Part shown: piece after piece, positions 6,498-10,434 of the stretch
Layout of the letters: each line of letters begins with the position of its first letter
Position numbering within the stretch: position 1 is the stretch's first letter
NCBI GenBank assembly: GCA_004553095.1
Contig: SFMJ01000048.1
Location: 1 to 10,434 of the forward strand
DNA from: Bacteroidales bacterium
GTDB lineage: Bacteria > Bacteroidota > Bacteroidia > Bacteroidales > Muribaculaceae
DNA: 10,434 nt
Reading direction: 5' to 3'
Program-made: the position numbers and the translations under genes
Notes under the pieces: generated by a model
What the model was told of the DNA's origin: nothing
What the model saw: only the letters and a program-made list of their open reading frames with translations
Database searches by the model: none

Positions 6498-9400
6498 TTG
6501 GGAGGATTGTGATTAGAGTTCCGGCAGAGTGTGCGGCGATTTCCGGTGCATATTGCGACTGAGCTGTGGCTATGCCGAGGGAATAAGTGCCGGTGCGGTC
6601 GGCGAAGCACTCATAATCGATGACATACTTACCCTTGGGGAGGAAGGGTATAAAGAGATTGGTGACATCATTTCGAATTTCCTTATATACGAATACACCA
6701 TCGACAGCGTCATAACCTGAAATTTGCTCTACAGGTTCGAGGCAAGCAGCACGGGAGTCATTGACAGTGACATATTCAAGATCGCGGTCGCAGATCAGAG
6801 TAAGAGTGACATGGAGACGCTCTCCCTGCTTATAAGAATCAGAGACTACACGATCCTCGCCCGAGTGCGCCACGGCATATACATTCTTCTCGACAGAGAG
6901 CTGAGGTATCGAAGCCGCTTTTACATCGAGGATTGGAGCGACCCACTGCGCCACTACTCCACCCCAAGCAGGTCCGTTGCCGCTACGTTTCAGGGAGAGG
7001 GTTGCACCCGAGGCCGCCTTCGGATCGAGATCAACGACGACAGCGCCGGTGTGAGGAGTTGCCTTGACATTTTCGATATGACGATCATTCAGGTAGAAAC
7101 GGGGAGACTCGGCAGGGATGGTCCAATCAGAGCCGGAAGAGAGGATTGCATTGATGGCAGAGCAAGTGCTCGTATTTCCACCCCAATCGGTGGTCTGCTT
7201 GGTAACGACGAGGAACTGACGGATCTGATCGACAGCCGGGTCATTGGGTTGAATCTCGGCAAAAGCCTCCAGCACGCGGGAAGTCGAGATCAGCGAACGA
7301 TACTGAAGGATGGCATCCGAATGGATATTGTCGAACCACATACCCTTCTGAGGAGTGTAAGAAGCGAACTGTCGGAGTGACTCCAAGATCAGATCAGCAG
7401 TCTCCTTATCGCCTGTGCGAGAGAGGATCATAGCTGCAGTAGCCTTATCCTTAACATCAAAACCGGTCCACTTCTTGCGCAAAGACTTCAGGAAATCCTT
7501 GCGAATCTTTTCAAACTCCCGGTTGGGGAGATCGACATAGAAGAGGTCACGCACGAAGATATAATCGAGGAGGGTACGGTCGGAGATATACTTGTATTCC
7601 TTCTTATACTTCACAAGTTCCTTATCGACATACTTTATGGCCTTTTCCACCATAGGTTCGGCATCGGAGGGGAGATATCCGAGATTCTTGAGAGATCCGA
7701 AAGTAGAGATTACCAAATCAGAAATGAACCAAGAAGACTCCTTAAAATTTCGGCACCAGCTCCAGCCGCCATCACTATTTTGACGTTCTGCGATGGTCTC
7801 CATAAGATTATGGATTTGTGAGGCGATGGCATCTTGGTCGGCATAATTCACGAGCCCCTGCATACGGAGGGTTTGCGACTGAGCGTCACGGACCCAGGGT
7901 GTATTATTGAGCGACACACGTTTCAGGTTCTCATTTCGTTGGAGGGGAGAGATGAGAGCCGAACTATCGCCGTCACATCGAGCCAGATCCTGAACGCCCT
8001 CCAATAGAGAGGGGAAGCGGCGGAAAATACCTTGAGCCACCGACTTGCCATAAAGCACATACAGGACATCGAGGATAGACTCATCCGACTTAGGCATCAA
8101 GAGGTCGGGGAGAGCAGTGACACACTCCCAGATAGGGTTATCGCAATAAGAGAGCGACACGACGGCGTCGTCGGTAAACTTCGGGAGTTTGATATTTAAA
8201 GAATCAGCATTGGGCCGGAGATAGAAAGAGGTAGACTCCAACACGGGGTTGCTTGCCGGCAAGAGGGGAACGATGGCCTGCTCGCCATCGGTGCTGCCGG
8301 GGATGGAGGCATAGACCTTAAAGCAGATAGAATTAAGGTCAGCCGGAGTCGTGAAGGAAGTAGTAACAACGCGCGAAGCGGAGGGAGAGAGCGACATGGG
8401 TTCAAACTCCTGCTGATGTAAGATACGTCCGGTGAGTGGATCGCAAATCACGATACGTCCGGCGACATCGGCGGGGGCATCGTCATTATTGAAAAGAGTA
8501 GCCGAAACGGCGACCACATCGCCCGTTCTGACGAAACGGGGAGCATTGAGTTGCGCCATCACACGCTTGGCTGAGGTGACATCCAAAGACTCGACAGCGA
8601 CATTCAGTTCGGGGGTAAAGCCGAGAAGATGGAGTTGCCACATACCGACGAAATCGGGGGCTTCGAAATCGATAGCCACGACACCTTGCTGATCAGTGAT
8701 GAGATCCGGCAAGAAGAGAGCTACCGGATTATTCACATCTCTGAGAGGAGTCAAATCTGTGGAGGGGGTAGCATCCTCTGGCGCATCGGATTCAACCGCA
8801 GACTCATCCATTTCCACACAAGCCTTTTCATCCACTGCACCAATAGAACTACATTCATTAGCGGCACATGGAGCTGCACAATCCATCATCATATCACAAT
8901 CCTCGACCATGGCGGCAGACTTAGCATATCGGAAAGAGCGAACGCCGGAGCGGTAGCCATAATAGTCGATAAGTTGGCAGAGAGTCGGGTAAGTACGGAA
9001 ATCACGACCCTGAACATACTGATAAAGAGATGTATTTACCGAATAGGAGGATATTGAGGTGGGTTCTGTCGAGAGACGAGGAATCCAACTCAGCGACGTG
9101 TTGGGACGAGATAGGCTATAGGGTTCGAGAGCGGAAAGAGCCTTATTGTTCATCACCGCCATAACGGGGATAGATGGGCATAACTTATCGTCGAATCGGA
9201 AAGAGAATCGCCACGACTCCTTATTTCCCGGTTCGATATGATTGCGGAACGACTCTTGGGAGATGACCAGACTCTTGGTTTGGAGTTCCGGTATCACCTC
9301 GACACGCTTAATGACAGACTTAAGATCTCTCATACCGACGAGATTAATAAAGAGACGCGCATCCTCGGCGGGGGCATTGAAATCGAGCGATACGAACCCC

Positions 9401-10434
9401 TTGTTTACCATCACCCACGCCTCGCTGATGAGGGTGTCGACATCACATGTTTGCACCAGGATGTAGCCATTATCGTAAGAAGAACCGACGCGGAGGGATA
9501 CCTGACGATCACCGCGAGGGGCGATAATCTTATCGGCAGTGATCCAGAGGGGAGACTCGACGGGTGGAGTCTTGTCATTATTGCGCCACACCACCATCTC
9601 ATTCGACACGACATCGGCAGCATCGGAGAAATCGGGGGATAGAGAAAAGGACAACTTATACTTGCCCGAAGGGATCTTCGACATATCGGGAGAGAAGGTC
9701 GGAGATTGGAACTCACCGAAAGCCATACGCTCACCCTTCATATCGTCGATGGCATAATATACTGTTTTCACCACCGGATGGTGAGAGATGTCATACACCG
9801 GCACATTATAAGACTTGGCAACAGAGGCATTGATCATAGCCAGGTCGCTGCTCGGGGATATATGGCAAGCCTCCGAGAGGGAGAAAAATAGAGGTTGCAG
9901 TTCTTGAGACTCACCGGCGTCATTGGTGACAGTGACCAAGAGGGTGAACGAGCCACTTTCGAAGTCGGTGCCGATCAGTCCTTTAGTGTCGAGTGTAATT
10001 TCGAACGATCCATCCTGAGCGGTGATGGTTTCGCCGCCGTAAGAGGCATCCGAGCCATAACCGAACCACCATAGGGGAGCATACTTCACGACATACGAGA
10101 CCTTGGCATCCGCCACGGGCATTCCGGCGTAGGTATTGGCAGAGCCATGGAAAGAGATTTTGTCGCCCACCTTATAAGAGGGGAGATCCGAGGCAACGAC
10201 ACCGGTGAAGGTCGGTGCTTTATAATCAGCTACAACAAAACCAGACTCGAAAGTGCAATACTTACCCGCCAACCGAACAAGATTATCCGGCAGAGAGTTA
10301 TTTTTGTGAGAGATGTACACACTGCCCTGCAAACTCCAATCGCCAAGCATACCCTCCTTGGGAAGTTTGAACTTGCCGGAGAAGCGTCCAAACTGATCGA
10401 CAGAGAGGGAGAGAGTATCGATCTCTTGATAATT
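6484..10434 (-). CDS. Alpha-2-macroglobulin-like protein lacking the thioester (C-terminal 1,316 residues)
   Basis: The frame is open from the right edge (10434) to a TAG at 6486-6484. A methionine at 10350 is internal: the 28 codons before it continue a macroglobulin (MG) beta-sandwich (SVDQFGRFSGKFKLPKEG). The signal sequence and first MG domains lie outside the window; complete family members have about 1,500-2,000 residues. In order from the right edge, further MG domains are seen at about 10215-9870 and beyond. A bait-like segment rich in Cys, Met and acidic residues lies at 8910-8755. The conserved A2M segment (FLPDLITDQQG ... MWQLHLLGFTPE) is at about 8720-8615. The thioester site (8130-8032) reads PKSDES in place of a CxEQ motif. 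The alpha/alpha-toroid includes QNSDGGWSWC near 7785 and WGGNTSTCSAI near 7180. The C-terminal receptor-binding-like (MG10) domain lies at about 6890-6510 (YVTVNDSRAACLEPV, PFLPKGKYVIDYE). The family traps or inhibits proteases in the envelope. Without a thioester this copy cannot link covalently to targets, as in E. coli YfaS. Confidence 0.88.
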   Translation of the reverse strand, partial: NYQEIDTLSLSVDQFGRFSGKFKLPKEGMLGDWSLQGSVYISHKNNSLPDNLVRLAGKYCTFESGFVVADYKAPTFTGVVASDLPSYKVGDKISFHGSANTYAGMPVADAKVSYVVKYAPLWWFGYGSDASYGGETITAQDGSFEITLDTKGLIGTDFESGSFTLLVTVTNDAGESQELQPLFFSLSEACHISPSSDLAMINASVAKSYNVPVYDISHHPVVKTVYYAIDDMKGERMAFGEFQSPTFSPDMSKIPSGKYKLSFSLSPDFSDAADVVSNEMVVWRNNDKTPPVESPLWITADKIIAPRGDRQVSLRVGSSYDNGYILVQTCDVDTLISEAWVMVNKGFVSLDFNAPAEDARLFINLVGMRDLKSVIKRVEVIPELQTKSLVISQESFRNHIEPGNKESWRFSFRFDDKLCPSIPVMAVMNNKALSALEPYSLSRPNTSLSWIPRLSTEPTSISSYSVNTSLYQYVQGRDFRTYPTLCQLIDYYGYRSGVRSFRYAKSAAMVEDCDMMMDCAAPCAANECSSIGAVDEKACVEMDESAVESDAPEDATPSTDLTPLRDVNNPVALFLPDLITDQQGVVAIDFEAPDFVGMWQLHLLGFTPELNVAVESLDVTSAKRVMAQLNAPRFVRTGDVVAVSATLFNNDDAPADVAGRIVICDPLTGRILHQQEFEPMSLSPSASRVVTTSFTTPADLNSICFKVYASIPGSTDGEQAIVPLLPASNPVLESTSFYLRPNADSLNIKLPKFTDDAVVSLSYCDNPIWECVTALPDLLMPKSDESILDVLYVLYGKSVAQGIFRRFPSLLEGVQDLARCDGDSSALISPLQRNENLKRVSLNNTPWVRDAQSQTLRMQGLVNYADQDAIASQIHNLMETIAERQNSDGGWSWCRNFKESSWFISDLVISTFGSLKNLGYLPSDAEPMVEKAIKYVDKELVKYKKEYKYISDRTLLDYIFVRDLFYVDLPNREFEKIRKDFLKSLRKKWTGFDVKDKATAAMILSRTGDKETADLILESLRQFASYTPQKGMWFDNIHSDAILQYRSLISTSRVLEAFAEIQPNDPAVDQIRQFLVVTKQTTDWGGNTSTCSAINAILSSGSDWTIPAESPRFYLNDRHIENVKATPHTGAVVVDLDPKAASGATLSLKRSGNGPAWGGVVAQWVAPILDVKAASIPQLSVEKNVYAVAHSGEDRVVSDSYKQGERLHVTLTLICDRDLEYVTVNDSRAACLEPVEQISGYDAVDGVFVYKEIRNDVTNLFIPFLPKGKYVIDYECFADRTGTYSLGIATAQSQYAPEIAAHSAGTLITILPKTED

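Noticed and set aside
6724..7380. A 218-codon plus-strand open frame opposite the macroglobulin gene
   Set aside because: It lies entirely antisense to a well-supported coding region with recognisable domains, has an Arg/Ile/Asp-skewed composition typical of a shadow frame, and shows no motif of its own.
10348..10350. ATG at 10350 as the true start of the macroglobulin gene
   Set aside because: The same frame stays open to the window edge and the 28 upstream codons encode the expected start of an MG-type beta-sandwich. There is also no signal peptide after this methionine.

Overview
The window looks like chromosomal DNA of a Bacteroidales bacterium (phylum Bacteroidota). The reasons are TonB-dependent receptor architecture with an N-terminal carboxypeptidase-regulatory-like domain, Bacteroidota-type lipoprotein signal peptides, TAnnTTTG promoter elements, and start codons in AT-rich leaders without Shine-Dalgarno sequences. 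A gut lineage related to Muribaculaceae or Barnesiella is plausible, but this is inference from style, not from a marker gene.

Layout: (1) 1-198, minus strand, the first 66 codons of a lipoprotein of unknown function. (2) 406-1353, plus strand, ribonuclease Z, divergent from the lipoprotein, with a promoter element just upstream. (3) 1354-1557, a noncoding stretch with two mutually exclusive hairpins and the promoter of the next unit. (4) 1558-6360, plus strand, a two-gene unit: a 914-aa TonB-dependent outer-membrane receptor, then after 12 bases a 681-aa lipoprotein with two OB-fold-like domains between repeated 'ADY' modules. (5) 6361-6500, a convergent terminator zone with two strong hairpins. 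(6) 6484-10434, minus strand, the C-terminal 1,316 residues of a bacterial alpha-2-macroglobulin-like protein, cut by the window's right edge.

How the parts relate: the receptor and its lipoprotein are arranged like a SusC/SusD pair (outer-membrane transporter plus cell-surface partner), but the partner is not SusD. They probably act together in binding and importing an unidentified ligand. The macroglobulin-like protein belongs to a family that traps or inhibits proteases in the cell envelope; this copy has lost the thioester motif and carries a cysteine- and methionine-rich acidic segment where a bait region would lie. RNase Z is a tRNA-processing housekeeping enzyme with no evident link to its neighbours.

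The most interesting points are the non-SusD receptor/lipoprotein pair, the modular repeats in that lipoprotein, and the thioester-less macroglobulin with its unusual Cys/Met segment. I saw no mobile element, CRISPR array, tRNA or rRNA.
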